From Gluconacetobacter sacchari (GTDB lineage Bacteria > Pseudomonadota > Alphaproteobacteria > Acetobacterales > Acetobacteraceae): 64,000 bases of DNA. Positions within the stretch are counted from its first letter, which is position 1. Each line of letters begins with the position of its first letter. A program made the position numbers and the translations under genes. Below, one piece after another: positions 1 to 11,172 of this stretch. The notes under the pieces were generated by a model, which searched no databases, was not told where the DNA came from, and was given only the letters and a program-made list of their open reading frames with translations. The stretch covers positions 1-64,000 of the forward strand of contig NZ_JABEQJ010000003.1 of NCBI RefSeq assembly GCF_014174255.1, given 5' to 3'.

Positions 1-1
1 T

Positions 2-673
2 CTGGCGACCTTCTCCGGCATTCTCCAGGCAGATGCTTACGCTGGTTTCAGGGAACTCTACAAACCCGATGTCGCTGGCGCCGTGCGCGTGCGCGAGGCC
101 GCATGCTGGGCCCACCTGCGACGGGATTTCCACGATATCTGGAAAGGCAGCGGCTCGACGATCGCCAGGGAAGCGCTCGACCAGATCGGCGTGCTTTACG
201 ATATCGAGCGCCAGATCACGGGACGGCTGCCCGAACAGCGTCTGGCCATTCGACAAGCGGAAAGCCGTCCCCGCATCGAGAAATTCCGCGTCTGGTGCGA
301 GGCCCAACTCGCCCGCATTCCCGGCAAGGGCGAACTGGCCAAGGCCATCCGCTATGCGCTCAATCGCTGGACCGCCTTTACCCTGTTCCTCGAAGACGGT
401 CGCGTCGCCATCGACAATAATGCCGCCGAGCGCGCCATACGCCCCGTCGTCGTCGGTCGGAAAAATTACCTGTTCGCCGGTTCCGATGCCGGTGGCGACA
501 ACATCGCCGACGCCATGACCCTGATCGAAAGCGCCAAGCTCTCCGGGCTCAACCCGCAGGATTATCTCGCCGATATTCTCGCCCGGATCAACGACCACAA
601 GGTCAACCGTCTCCATGAATTGTTGCCGTGGAATTGGCATCCCATGGCAGAACTTCAAAAACAGGCCGCGTGA
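2..673 (+). mobile_element. IS66 family transposase (TnpC), C-terminal part, 5' truncated by window edge
   Basis: The frame is already open at base 2 and runs to TGA at 671-673, giving about 223 residues of the C-terminal catalytic region of an IS66-type DDE transposase. The first visible residues read LQADAYAGF, which holds a family-typical Asp. They are followed by the EAACWAHLRR-type block. AAERAIRP with the catalytic Glu and GRKNYLFAGSDAGG follow near the end, and the C-terminal tail has the usual LLPWNWHP ending. The gene enters from the left, so its N-terminus and the accessory tnpA/tnpB genes cannot be seen. An internal GTG at 83 could be taken as a start, but conserved transposase sequence continues upstream of it. 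It lies about 160 bp from the 3' end of a tRNA-Ser gene. Confidence 0.93.
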
Positions 674-687
674 TCATGCGGTCTTGA

Positions 688-699
688 GCGGCCGGTTAC
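688..699. repeat. possible right terminal inverted repeat tip of the IS66 element
   Basis: About 15 bases after the transposase stop the plus strand reads GCGGCCGGTTAC. Read inward from the element end this is GTAACCGGCCGC, similar to the GTAA-start ends typical of IS66 elements. The left end is outside the window, so the match cannot be confirmed. The 8-bp target duplication also cannot be checked. Confidence 0.35.
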
Positions 700-761
700 T
701 TTTCAGGTGCCAGACGGAACGCCTTCGCTGCATATGCAGGGTGTCGTCAATTTGGCTTTCC

Positions 762-784
762 CGTGTGCCACCAACGTGTGCCAC
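762..784. repeat. tandem-like direct repeat CGTGTGCCAC x2
   Basis: The decamer CGTGTGCCAC occurs at 762-771 and again at 775-784, a 13-bp period, between the IS66 end and the 3' end of tRNA-Ser. No gene is visible between 700 and 834. The repeat could belong to an integration site or a recombinase-binding region, since tRNA 3' ends are common targets, but nothing in the sequence proves this. Confidence 0.35.
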
Positions 785-834
785 ACACTGCCGAAGCCAA
801 GAAAAAGACGAATGAAATCAGTTGGTTAGGGTAA

Positions 835-925
835 TGGCGGAGAGAGTGGGATTCGAACCCACGGTACGCTATTAACGCACACACGCTTTCCAAGCGTGCG
901 CCTTAAGCCGCTCGGCCATCTCTCC
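835..925 (-). tRNA. tRNA-Ser (anticodon GGA)
   Basis: Read on the minus strand the gene starts GGAGAGATGGCCGAG and ends TCTCTCC-G-CCA. This gives a seven-base-pair acceptor stem with the 3' CCA encoded (837-835). The anticodon stem-loop contains CTTGGAAAG with anticodon GGA at plus positions 889-891. A long variable arm follows, and the T-arm has GGTTCGAATCC. The roughly 91-nt length and long variable arm are diagnostic for serine tRNA. Its 3' end points to the IS66 remnant, a position often used by integrative elements. Confidence 0.97.
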
Positions 926-1042
926 GGCATACAAGCGGGCACCCTGTGTGGTGGACCCGTTAGTATGGGGCGGGAACATAGCAACAATTGGGGCCCGCGC
1001 AAGGGGGTAAAGATGTACCGAGAGGGCGGGGTGCGGGTTGGG

Positions 1043-2848
<1,806 letters not shown>

Positions 2849-3013
2849 GGTCGCAGACATAGGCCAAAATCCGGCGAAAGTCAGCGGGCTCGCGCAAATT
2901 CTCCCGTGCCCTCCGGCACTCGGCCCTTCGTTCAGGGTCCTGTCAGCTTGCTGTGTTAGAGCGCGCTCTCGGCAGGGATGGCATCGGGCTATCCGGAGCA
3001 TGGGGACGGATGG

Positions 3014-4294
3014 ATGCCAAGGGCCTTGTCGCGTCGGCGTCGTGCCGAAAAGCCGGCCCTCGCTGCCATACTGGCCACGATTGTAGGCATTGGCCTGGGG
3101 GTCGGCGTGGCCGGTCGCGCTTGCGCGGATGACCTATCCTTCCATGAAGCGGTGAGTGCTGCGTGGGCGGTCGATCCGGTGCGGACGGAACTGGCGACCA
3201 ACCGCCAGTCGGCAGATGCGCGGGCGGAAGCCGCGAAATCCTGGTTTCCTGGCGGACCAGTGGTGTCGGCCCAGTATTACGACGACCACTTCATAGGCTC
3301 CAACGTCGGTTATACCACCTATCAGGGCACGGTGTCGGTGCCGCTGTGGCTACCGGGTCAGGGGACCGCGACACAGCGGGTGGCGCAGGCTGAATCTGCC
3401 ACGATTCAGGAAAAGCTGAATGTCGAGCATATGGCGGTCGCCGTGCGGGTGCTGGAGGCCGCTTCCGCGCAGGTGATCGCCCGACGCCGTCTGGCGGTGG
3501 CGTTGTCGCTGGTGCAGGCGATGCAGCGGGTCGGCGGAGCCGTCGGGCGGGCGCAGCGCGTGGGGGAATCGACTGCTGCTGACCAGCAGGCGGCGACCGC
3601 CGAATTGGCTGCCGCACGGAATGAGGCCGGTTTGGCGCGTGAGCAGGTGGAGGTTGCCGTCGCTGCGCTGACGGTGCTGCTGGGGCGGCCCGGTTTGCCC
3701 GATATCCTGTCTTATGACGCACGCTTCCTGGCACATACGCGTCTGGATACACCGCAACTGGTCGAGGACAATGATCCGCGTGTGCGGGCCGCCCATCGGG
3801 ATGTCGCGGCCGCGCAGGAAGCGGTGCGGTTGGCGCGGGCGTCGTTCATGCCCAATCCTGAAATTGGGATCGGGGCGATTCATGAAGGCCAGTATGGCAG
3901 CCCGTGGGATAGCCGCGTGGGCGTGCAGGTTTCGGTCCCGTTGCCGAGCGAGGCGCGGAACGTGCCGATGATGGCCGAGGCACGCAACCGGTTGGCGGCG
4001 GCCGGCAGCCGGGAAATACAGGCGCGGCGCATGGTGCGGGTGGAGTTGGCACAGGTGCGCGCCCGGGTGGACGCGGCGCGGACGACGCTGGACGGCGCGC
4101 GGACTTCGGCCGCCGCGCTGAACCGGCGCGCGGACGAGATGGAACGATCCTGGCAGGTGGGAGAAACGACGCTGATCGAGGCATTGCGGGCGCGGTTGGG
4201 CGCCTATAACGCCATCCTGGCGCTGAATTCCGCTGAAATCGGCTGGCACGCGGCCATTCTCCGCGCCGCCATCGCCACCGGGATGACGCCATGA
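3014..4294 (+). CDS. TolC-family outer membrane efflux protein (CusC/CzcC-like)
   Basis: This is the first gene of a tripartite metal efflux operon. The 426-residue product starts with a basic n-region and a hydrophobic stretch ending at ACA, followed by mature [13 protein letters not shown]. That is a Sec signal peptide and the typical opening of an outer membrane factor. The body is rich in Ala, Gln, Arg and Glu with two heptad-like repeats, as expected for a trimeric alpha-barrel and beta-barrel channel of the OEP family. An in-frame ATG lies at 2978. Position 3014 is preferred because GGACGG precedes it and it gives a normal signal peptide. The stop overlaps the adaptor start by 4 bp (ATGA). 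The metal specificity is not evident. Confidence 0.88.
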   Translation: MPRALSRRRRAEKPALAAILATIVGIGLGVGVAGRACADDLSFHEAVSAAWAVDPVRTELATNRQSADARAEAAKSWFPGGPVVSAQYYDDHFIGSNVGYTTYQGTVSVPLWLPGQGTATQRVAQAESATIQEKLNVEHMAVAVRVLEAASAQVIARRRLAVALSLVQAMQRVGGAVGRAQRVGESTAADQQAATAELAAARNEAGLAREQVEVAVAALTVLLGRPGLPDILSYDARFLAHTRLDTPQLVEDNDPRVRAAHRDVAAAQEAVRLARASFMPNPEIGIGAIHEGQYGSPWDSRVGVQVSVPLPSEARNVPMMAEARNRLAAAGSREIQARRMVRVELAQVRARVDAARTTLDGARTSAAALNRRADEMERSWQVGETTLIEALRARLGAYNAILALNSAEIGWHAAILRAAIATGMTP

Positions 4295-5457
4295 GCCGTG
4301 CGCGTGCCGGCATGGTGCTGGCTGCCGCCCTGAACGGTCTGACCCTGTCGGCGCCTGGCCTCGCCGACGCGCCGGCGGCGATGGCGCCGGTGACGATCGG
4401 GGAGGAGGCCAGACGGGCTGAAGGATTGGTCGACAGCGTTGCCTGCCCGGGTACGCTGTCGCGGATGCTGCCGGTGTTGGCCAGCGTGATGGCGGACGAA
4501 ACGCGGATCGTGCGCGTTCGGCCGGTCGGCGCGGGCAAGGTATTGCGGGTGCGCGTCATGGCCGGGCAGCAGGTGAAGCGTGATAGCGTGCTGGTCGATT
4601 ATCTGGATCATTCGCTGCATGTCGCGCGGCTGCAATCCGTGCAGATGCATGCCGCGCTGGCCAGCGCTCTGGCTGCGCAGGCTGAAGCCGAGGCGGCGTG
4701 GAAACGTGCCCAGGCCTTGTCCGGCACCACCGTTTCGCAGGGGGAAGTCCGGCGCCGGCTCGCGGTGTTGCAGGAGGCGCGCAGCACCGTGGCGGCCCGG
4801 CAGGCCGATGTCGGCACCATGACCCATCGTTTCGAAGAAGAGTTCAACTCCGTCAGCGAGCGAATTTCCACGAGCGGCGACGAGACATCGTCCCTGCTGG
4901 CCCCGATCGCCGGGCTGGTTCAGGACCTGAATGTGGCGCCCGGCGGCGATATCGAGGCCGGGCAGGTCGTCGCGACCCTGATTGATCTGTCATCGGTCTG
5001 GATCGTGTCGGACGTGCCGCCGCAGGACGCCGGCCGGCTGGTGGTGGGTGGCCGGCAGGTCACGCTGCTGGGGGGGCGCCGGATCGAATCGCGGATCAGT
5101 TCGGTCAGCGGCGTTGCGTCGCCGGCCACGGGGCTGGTGCGCGTGATCAGCGTCGTGGCCAATCCGGATGGCGCGCTGCGGCCGGGCATGATGCTGGATG
5201 CGGCGTTGGAAACCGCCGACCGTCGGACCGGTATCCTGGTCCCGTCCGAGGCGGTGCAGCGGATCGCGGGCCGCGATGTCGTGTTCGTCCGCAGCGGCGC
5301 CGACAGCTACCGGCCCGTGCCGGTGACGGTCGGGATCGACGATGGGTGCAGTGCGGTCATTCTTGCGGGCCTGTCGGCGGGGCAGGGTGTGGCCGCCCAT
5401 GGTAGCTTCGCCCTGAAATCGATGATGCTGCTGGCCGGGATGAGCGGGGACGACTGA
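4291..5457 (+). CDS. RND efflux periplasmic adaptor subunit (membrane fusion protein, CusB/CzcB-like)
   Basis: The 388-residue protein has an N-terminal signal sequence, then a lipoyl-like half (VRPVGAGKVLRVRVMAGQQV), an Ala/Gln/Arg-rich alpha-helical hairpin at about residues 110-190, the second lipoyl half (LLAPIAGLVQDLNVAPGG), and beta-barrel and membrane-proximal domains (LVPSEAVQR near residue 315). This is the order of RND adaptors bridging the pump and the outer membrane channel. I see no obvious Met- or His-rich metal-binding N-terminus, so the ion cannot be read off. The start overlaps the upstream stop by 4 bp, and the next gene starts one base after its stop, so translational coupling is likely. 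Confidence 0.9.
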   Translation: MSRARAGMVLAAALNGLTLSAPGLADAPAAMAPVTIGEEARRAEGLVDSVACPGTLSRMLPVLASVMADETRIVRVRPVGAGKVLRVRVMAGQQVKRDSVLVDYLDHSLHVARLQSVQMHAALASALAAQAEAEAAWKRAQALSGTTVSQGEVRRRLAVLQEARSTVAARQADVGTMTHRFEEEFNSVSERISTSGDETSSLLAPIAGLVQDLNVAPGGDIEAGQVVATLIDLSSVWIVSDVPPQDAGRLVVGGRQVTLLGGRRIESRISSVSGVASPATGLVRVISVVANPDGALRPGMMLDAALETADRRTGILVPSEAVQRIAGRDVVFVRSGADSYRPVPVTVGIDDGCSAVILAGLSAGQGVAAHGSFALKSMMLLAGMSGDD

Positions 5458-5458
5458 C

Positions 5459-8400
5459 ATGCGTGCCCTTCTGCTCCTGCTCCAGGCGAACCGTTTCGTC
5501 GTCCTGGGAGCCGCGTTTGCGCTGATGCTGGCCGGGATGGCGGCGGTTGTCGGGTTGCCGGTCGAGGCGGTGCCCGATATCTCGCCCCGGCAGGTGTTGG
5601 TCTCCGTCGTGGCGCCCGGGCTGGCGACCGAGGAGGTCGAGCGGTTGATCACCTTTCCCGTCGAGGCCAGCATGGCGGGGATTCCGGGCATGAACGACCT
5701 GCGCTCGGTCTCGCGGTCGGGCGTGTCGGTCGTCTATGTGCAGTTCGACGACGAGACCGACATCGACCTGGACCGCACCCGCGTCAACGAACGGATCCAG
5801 CAGGCGCGGTCGCTGATTGCGGTGCCCGGCCTGTCGATCAACATGGGTCCGCTGGCGACCGGCATGGGCGAGATCATGCAGATCCAGATCCATGGCTCGG
5901 GCCGCTCACTGATGGACCTGAACCGGCTGATGGCCTGGACCGTGGTGCCGCAACTGAAGCTGGTGCCCGGGGTGGTGGACGTGAACGTCAATGGCGGGGC
6001 CGAGGAGACGTTCCAGGTGGCGCTGGACCAGGGGCGACTGAATGCGTACGGGGTTTCGGTCGGCGATGTCTATCGGGCGGTGGATGGCAACAACGCGGCG
6101 TCGGGCGGTGGCTGGATCGAGCATCATGCCGAGCAGCAGATCGTGGTCGGGCGTGGGCTGATCCGCACGCTGGACGATTTCGGCGCGCTGCCGGTGCGCA
6201 GCAATGCCGACGGCACGGCGATCCGCCTGCGGGATGTCGGGGTGGTGTCGATGGGGCCGCGCACCCGGCTGGGGGCGGTGACGCGCGACGGGCGGGGCGA
6301 GATCGTCAATGGTGTGGTGATGATGCGGCAGGGGGCGAGTTCGGACGCCACGCTCGCCGCCATCCGCGCGGCGCTGCCGGGTATCGGGCGCACCCTGCCG
6401 GCAGGGGTGACGCTGGACCCGTACTACAGCCGGTCGGACCTGACGAACCGCACCATTGCCACCGTACGCGATAATCTGCTGATGGGGGCGGTGCTGGTGG
6501 TCGGTGTGCTGGTGGTGGTGATCGGGGACTGGCGGGCGTCGCTGGTCATTGCCTCGGTCATTCCCTTCGCGCTGGTCTGCGCCATGGCGGGGATGCGGCA
6601 GTTCGGCATTTCGGCCAATCTGCTGAGTCTCGGGGCCATCGATTTCGGCATGATCGTCGATAGTTCGCTGGTGGTGGTGGAGCACCTGCTGGCGTTGCGC
6701 GAGACCGATCGCGCGGCCGATCTGCGGGGGCAGGTGGTGTCGGCGACGGTCCAGGTGCTGCGGCCCGTCACCTTCGCCATCCTGGTGATCGTGATGGTGT
6801 ATCTGCCGGTCCTGACCTTGCAGGGGATCGAGGGGAAGATGTTTCGCCCCATGGCCCAGACCGTCATCATGGCGCTGCTGGCGTCGCTGGCCTATTGCGT
6901 GTTGTGCGTGCCGGTGATTGCGGCGTTGGCGATGCGGGGCGGCGGGCATGGGGACACGCGGCTGGTGGCGGCGCTGCGCCGCTGGTACGGGCCGGCGGTG
7001 CGGTGGGGGGAGACGCATCCCTGGCCGCTGTTCGGCGCCACGATCGCGGTGTTTCTGGTTTCGGTCGTGCTGGCCACGCGGCTGGGGGGGGAGTTCATTC
7101 CGCAACTGGGCGAGGGGGCGCTGGTCGTGACGGCGACGCGCCTGCCCAGTGCCTCGCTGCCGACGGTGCTGGAATCGGTCGGGACGGAAGAGAGGATCCT
7201 GATGGGTTTCCCCGAGGTTGCGACGGTGGTCAGCAATACCGGGACCTCGGCCATTCCCACCGACCCGATGGGCGTGAACGAGACCGATACGTTCATCTTC
7301 CTGAAGGACCCGTCGCGCTGGCGGACCGCCGGCAGCCAGGAAGGGCTGGTCGACGCCTATGACCGCGCGTTGCGCGACCGGCTGCCCGATGCGCGGTTCT
7401 CGTGGAGCCAGCCGGTCGAGATGCGGATGGACGACCTGCTGTCGGGCGTGCGGACGCAGATCGCGGTGTCGATCTACGGTTCCGACCTGGCCGTGCTGGC
7501 GCGGCTGGGCGACCGGGTGGCGGCGGCGTTGAGCAGCGTGCCGGGGGCGGCCGATGTCGCGGCGCAGGGCGACGGCACGGTGCCGTTCATCCATGTCGAT
7601 ATCGATCGGGCACGCGCGGCGCGGCTGAATGTCGCGATGGCCGATATTCTGGACACGGTCGAGGCCGTGGGCGGGCATATCGGCCGGCCGGTGATCATGG
7701 ACGATGCGGTGGTGAATACGCAGATCCGCTTCGCGCCCGACCAGGTGGCGTCGGTGGAGCGGATCGCGGGGTTGCGGGTGCGGCGGGCGGATGGCGCGGG
7801 GGCGGTCCTGATATCGCAGGTGGCGCGCGTGTCGGTGGTCGACGGGCCGCCGCGCATCAGCCGCGACCGGATCCAGCGCCGGCTGATCGTGCAGGCCAAT
7901 GTGCGGGGGCGGGACCTGAGCTCGTACGTCGCGGCGGCGCAGGCGGCGGTGGCGCGGGTGCCTCTGCCGCCCGGCTATCGCCTGACCTGGGAAGGGCAGT
8001 TCCGCAATCTGCAATCGGCCATGGCGCGGCTGGAGATCGTGGTGCCGGTCGCGCTGGCGCTGATCTTCGGGCTGCTGGTGCTGGCGCTGGGCGCGGTGCC
8101 GCCGGCGGCGCTGGTGTTCGTCAACCTGCCCATGGCGGCGACGGGGGGGATTCTGGCGCTGGCGGCGCGGGGGCTGCCGTTCAGCATTTCCGCCGGGATC
8201 GGGTTCATTGCGCTGTTCGGGGTCGCGATCCTGAACGGGGTGGTGCTGGTCAGTTATATCCAGCATCTGCGCCGTACGGGACTGGATGTGGCGCGGGCGG
8301 CGTTCGAGGCGGCGGAGCAGCGGTTTCGGCCGGTGATCGCGACCGCGCTGGTGGCCAGCCTCGGTTTCTTTCCGATGGCGTTTTCGACCAGTGCCGGGGC

Positions 8401-8521
8401 GGAGGTCGAGCGGCCGCTGGCGACGGTGGTGATCGGCGGGCTGGTGTCGTCCACCGTGTTGACGCTGCTGGTGCTGCCCTCGCTTTATGCGCGGGTGATG
8501 CGGGAGCGGAAGAAGGGATAG
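5459..8521 (+). CDS. heavy-metal efflux RND pump (CusA/CzcA family)
   Basis: The 1020-residue inner membrane pump has length and topology normal for RND transporters: a TM helix near the N-terminus, a large periplasmic loop, a TM2-6 block, a second loop, and a TM8-12 block. The heavy-metal (HME) subclass is indicated by the TM4 sequence AIDFGMIVDSSLVVVEH. Here Asp, Asp and Glu stand at the places of the proton-relay residues D402, D408 and E415 of CzcA. VEAVPDISPRQVLV near the N-terminus is also typical of CusA/CzcA. It would exchange protons for a divalent or monovalent metal ion. The two-component genes follow 8 bp after the stop, which suggests metal-responsive regulation. Confidence 0.93.
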   Translation: MRALLLLLQANRFVVLGAAFALMLAGMAAVVGLPVEAVPDISPRQVLVSVVAPGLATEEVERLITFPVEASMAGIPGMNDLRSVSRSGVSVVYVQFDDETDIDLDRTRVNERIQQARSLIAVPGLSINMGPLATGMGEIMQIQIHGSGRSLMDLNRLMAWTVVPQLKLVPGVVDVNVNGGAEETFQVALDQGRLNAYGVSVGDVYRAVDGNNAASGGGWIEHHAEQQIVVGRGLIRTLDDFGALPVRSNADGTAIRLRDVGVVSMGPRTRLGAVTRDGRGEIVNGVVMMRQGASSDATLAAIRAALPGIGRTLPAGVTLDPYYSRSDLTNRTIATVRDNLLMGAVLVVGVLVVVIGDWRASLVIASVIPFALVCAMAGMRQFGISANLLSLGAIDFGMIVDSSLVVVEHLLALRETDRAADLRGQVVSATVQVLRPVTFAILVIVMVYLPVLTLQGIEGKMFRPMAQTVIMALLASLAYCVLCVPVIAALAMRGGGHGDTRLVAALRRWYGPAVRWGETHPWPLFGATIAVFLVSVVLATRLGGEFIPQLGEGALVVTATRLPSASLPTVLESVGTEERILMGFPEVATVVSNTGTSAIPTDPMGVNETDTFIFLKDPSRWRTAGSQEGLVDAYDRALRDRLPDARFSWSQPVEMRMDDLLSGVRTQIAVSIYGSDLAVLARLGDRVAAALSSVPGAADVAAQGDGTVPFIHVDIDRARAARLNVAMADILDTVEAVGGHIGRPVIMDDAVVNTQIRFAPDQVASVERIAGLRVRRADGAGAVLISQVARVSVVDGPPRISRDRIQRRLIVQANVRGRDLSSYVAAAQAAVARVPLPPGYRLTWEGQFRNLQSAMARLEIVVPVALALIFGLLVLALGAVPPAALVFVNLPMAATGGILALAARGLPFSISAGIGFIALFGVAILNGVVLVSYIQHLRRTGLDVARAAFEAAEQRFRPVIATALVASLGFFPMAFSTSAGAEVERPLATVVIGGLVSSTVLTLLVLPSLYARVMRERKKG

Positions 8522-8529
8522 GGGGCGCC

Positions 8530-9198
8530 GTGCGGATCCTGGTTGTCGAGGACGAGAGGCCGCTGGGCTCGGCGGTGCAGGAGCGGTTGCGCCGGGCCGG
8601 GCATGCCGCCGACTGGTTCACCACCCTGGCCGACGCGCGGGCGGCGCTGGGGGCCATCGCCTATGATGTCCTGCTGCTGGACCTGGGGTTGCCCGATGGC
8701 AGCGGGCGGGACCTGCTGCGGGAGATCCGGCGCGGCGGCTCGGCGGTGGCGGTGATGATCGCCACCGCGCAGGACCAGATCAGCGACCGCATCGCCGGGC
8801 TGTCGGACGGTGCCGACGATTATATCGTCAAGCCGTACGATTTCGACGAGTTGCTGGCCCGGATCGACGCGGTTTCGCGCCGCTATGGCGCGCAGGCCGG
8901 CAACCGGCTGGCGCTGGGCGAGGTGGAGATCGACCTGGGGCGGCGCAGCCTGTCGCGGCTGGGGCAGGATGTGGACCTGACGGCGCGCGAATGGGCGGTG
9001 ATCGCGCTGCTGGCCCGGCGGGCCGGGGCGATCTGCTCGCGCGAGCAGATCGAGGATGCGCTGTACGGGCTGGGCGAGGAGATCGAGAGCAATGCGATCG
9101 AGGTCTTTATCAGCCGCGTGCGCAAGAAGGTGGGGGCCGGGCTGATCCTGACCGTGCGGGGGCGCGGCTACCGGCTGGCGCGCGAGGGCGGGGCGTGA
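8530..9198 (+). CDS. OmpR/PhoB-family response regulator of the metal efflux operon
   Basis: The 222-residue two-domain regulator has a receiver with acidic pocket E7-D8, phosphoacceptor D51 in LLLDLGLPDGSG, and Lys in IVKPYDF. The C-terminal winged helix (about 125-220) contains LTAREWAVIALLARR and ends with VRGRGYRLA. The start is GTG at 8530, 8 bp after the pump stop, because this gives the canonical RILVVEDE N-terminus. The open frame itself extends much further upstream. By position it is the equivalent of CusR/CzcR and would control the operon in which it lies. It overlaps the kinase start by 4 bp (GTGA). Confidence 0.92.
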   Translation: MRILVVEDERPLGSAVQERLRRAGHAADWFTTLADARAALGAIAYDVLLLDLGLPDGSGRDLLREIRRGGSAVAVMIATAQDQISDRIAGLSDGADDYIVKPYDFDELLARIDAVSRRYGAQAGNRLALGEVEIDLGRRSLSRLGQDVDLTAREWAVIALLARRAGAICSREQIEDALYGLGEEIESNAIEVFISRVRKKVGAGLILTVRGRGYRLAREGGA

Positions 9199-10541
9199 GG
9201 CGCGGCGGCGGGCGATGGAGCTTGGCCACCCGGATCATGGCCGGGGTGCTGGTGGTGGTGCTGGGCTGCCTGTCGTTGCTGAGCGTGCTGGTGGCGGGGT
9301 TTACCCGCTATGAGGTGACGGAGCGGCTGGACAATTCGTTGCAGGAAGTGGCCGAGCGGCTGGAATTCGTCATCGCCGCCCATGCCGTGCGGCCGTCCGG
9401 GGGGACGGTGGCGCTGCTGCCCGAAGTGGGGCCGCGCACGCTGGCCTACCAGATCGCGACGCCGGAGGGGCGGCTGCTGCTGCGCTCGCAGAACGCGCCG
9501 GCCGGGATCTTCGTCCCGGTGATGCGCGGCGGGTTTTACGACCGGCCGCGCTTTCGCGTCTATGCCGTCAGGGCGCGGGATGGCGGGCATTACATCCTGG
9601 TCGGCGAGCCGACCTTTCATCGGCGCGAGGCGGTGCGGCGGGCGACGCTGATCTCGATCCTGCCGATGATCGTGTTCCTGCCCGCCGTGTGGCTGCTGGT
9701 GCGCTGGGTGGTGCGGCGGGCGCTGCGGCCGCTGACGGTGTTGCAGGCGGAAATCCGCGCGCGCGGCGGCGGCAATCTGGCGCCGATTCCGGCGCTGGAC
9801 CTGCCGGAGGAACTGGTGGCGATCCATATGGCCGTCAACCTGCTGCTGGACCGGCTGAAGAAGGCGCTGTCGACCGAGCGGGCCTTCGCGGCCAATGCGG
9901 CGCACGAACTGCGCAACCCGATCGGCGCGCTGCTGGCGCAGGCGCAGATGCTGCGCGAGCAGTTGCACGAGCCCGAGGCGCCGGGGCGGGTGGCCGCCAT
10001 GATCGGGCAGATCCGCCGGCTGGGGCGGATGACGGAGAAGCTGCTGCAACTGTCGCGGGCGTCGTCGGGGGCGGCCATGGGGGACGACCGGTTCGACCCG
10101 ATCGCGGTGTTGCAGGTCCTGGCCGAGGAATTCGCCGACATGCCGCCGCTCTTCCCCGCCGTGACGGTGGCGTGCGACGGGCGGGAGGCGCCGTGGGCGC
10201 GGGGGGATATCGATGCGGCGGGCATCCTGTTCCGCAACCTGATCGAGAACGCGGCGCATCATGGCACGCCCGATGCCGCGATCGCGGTGACGGTGTCGCG
10301 CGACGGGGTGGTGGATATCGTCAATGATTGCGACGCCCTGCCGGCGCACGTGCTGCCGGGGCTGACCGAGCCCTTCGTGCGGGGCGGGAGCGCCGCCGAC
10401 GGCAGCGGGCTGGGGCTGGCCATCGCCGCCAGCATCGCCGGGCAGATGGGGGCGCGGCTGGAGATCGCCTCGCCGGTGCCGGGGACGGAGCGGGGATTTC
10501 GCGCGCGGGTGATGCTGGCGGCTACAGCAGGGCCATCATGA
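9195..10541 (+). CDS. sensor histidine kinase of the metal efflux operon
   Basis: The 448-residue membrane kinase has a TM helix at about 14-35, a periplasmic sensor of roughly 115 residues, a second TM at about 151-172, a HAMP-like linker, and a dimerisation box FAANAAHELRNP with H237. The ATPase domain has the N-box NLIENAAHHG and a G-box GSGLGLAIA. The GTG start at 9195 overlaps the regulator stop, so both are almost certainly co-translated. It is the equivalent of CusS/CzcS. The periplasmic domain shows no clear metal ligand cluster, so the signal is inferred only from context. The convergent S24-like gene ends within its 3' end. Confidence 0.92.
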   Translation: MRRGGGRWSLATRIMAGVLVVVLGCLSLLSVLVAGFTRYEVTERLDNSLQEVAERLEFVIAAHAVRPSGGTVALLPEVGPRTLAYQIATPEGRLLLRSQNAPAGIFVPVMRGGFYDRPRFRVYAVRARDGGHYILVGEPTFHRREAVRRATLISILPMIVFLPAVWLLVRWVVRRALRPLTVLQAEIRARGGGNLAPIPALDLPEELVAIHMAVNLLLDRLKKALSTERAFAANAAHELRNPIGALLAQAQMLREQLHEPEAPGRVAAMIGQIRRLGRMTEKLLQLSRASSGAAMGDDRFDPIAVLQVLAEEFADMPPLFPAVTVACDGREAPWARGDIDAAGILFRNLIENAAHHGTPDAAIAVTVSRDGVVDIVNDCDALPAHVLPGLTEPFVRGGSAADGSGLGLAIAASIAGQMGARLEIASPVPGTERGFRARVMLAATAGPS

Positions 10542-11172
10542 TGCGGTGCAGGTGATCGGCGGGATCGGCCTCGAAGGGGCCGGCGGCGGCGTGGCCGATC
10601 GTGGCCAGCAGAGGGCCGGAGCCGATTCCCGTCCGCGGGTCGATCACCATCGCGCAGAGCGCGCCTTCGGGCCGCAGCAGCAATGCCCGGTCGTGCCGGC
10701 GGAGCGGGGTGGCGGGCGAGACCAGCAGGATCGTCCCGGCGCGGAAGACCGGCTCGAACAGGTCGGTATCCAGCGTGACGGCGTAGAGATCGGCCTCGGC
10801 GGTGCCGGGCATTTCCCACTGGTCCCAGTGGCGGCCGCTGGGCAGGCCGCCGCCGTCGAACATGCCGGGATGGTCGAGATGGGAGAAGGTGGACAGGCGG
10901 AGGCGCGACCGCGCGGGGCGGGGCGCGGGGGCGTGGGGATGCCGGCCGCCCGCGAGGCGGGCGAACGCTTCCAGGCTCACGCCCGTGACCTCCAGCACGC
11001 GGGCCAGGCTTTCGGTGCCCGGCCAGCGGAGCCTGCCGGCCGGACCGGCGCGCTTGGAGGGATTGAAGCTGGTCGGGTCCAGCCCCGCCGCGCGGGCCAG
11101 GCCGGAGGGCGTGAGGCCGCGCTCGGCGGCCAGCGTGTCCAGCGCGCGCCACAGATCGTCCTGCCGGATCAT
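10522..11172 (-). CDS. helix-turn-helix regulator with degenerate S24 (LexA/CI-like) C-terminal domain
   Basis: The 216-residue protein has an N-terminal HTH at about residues 5-60 (LTPSGLARAAGLDPTSFNPS). The C-terminal region at about 115-216 has the S24/signal-peptidase fold pattern, with FRAGTILLVSPATPLRRHDRALLL. In active LexA- or CI-type proteins the nucleophile sits in an S-M-x-P motif. Here the matching segment reads DTDLFEP, so Ser is absent and self-cleavage is unlikely. It resembles the phage-repressor-like regulators found in many alphaproteobacteria. The ATG at 11172 overlaps the stop of the small upstream gene by 4 bp. The 3' end runs about 20 bp into the convergent sensor kinase gene. 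The target is unknown. Confidence 0.82.
   Translation of the reverse strand: MIRQDDLWRALDTLAAERGLTPSGLARAAGLDPTSFNPSKRAGPAGRLRWPGTESLARVLEVTGVSLEAFARLAGGRHPHAPAPRPARSRLRLSTFSHLDHPGMFDGGGLPSGRHWDQWEMPGTAEADLYAVTLDTDLFEPVFRAGTILLVSPATPLRRHDRALLLRPEGALCAMVIDPRTGIGSGPLLATIGHAAAGPFEADPADHLHRIMMALL

Noticed and set aside
2849-3001. N-terminal extension of LepA
   Set aside because: The frame is open, but family homology starts at 2848, and the extension would run through the promoter region of the divergent efflux operon.
5906-8266. 786-codon frame on the minus strand opposite the RND pump
   Set aside because: Its composition is dominated by Arg, His and Gln, typical of a shadow of a high-GC gene. 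The plus-strand pump is clearly the coding one.
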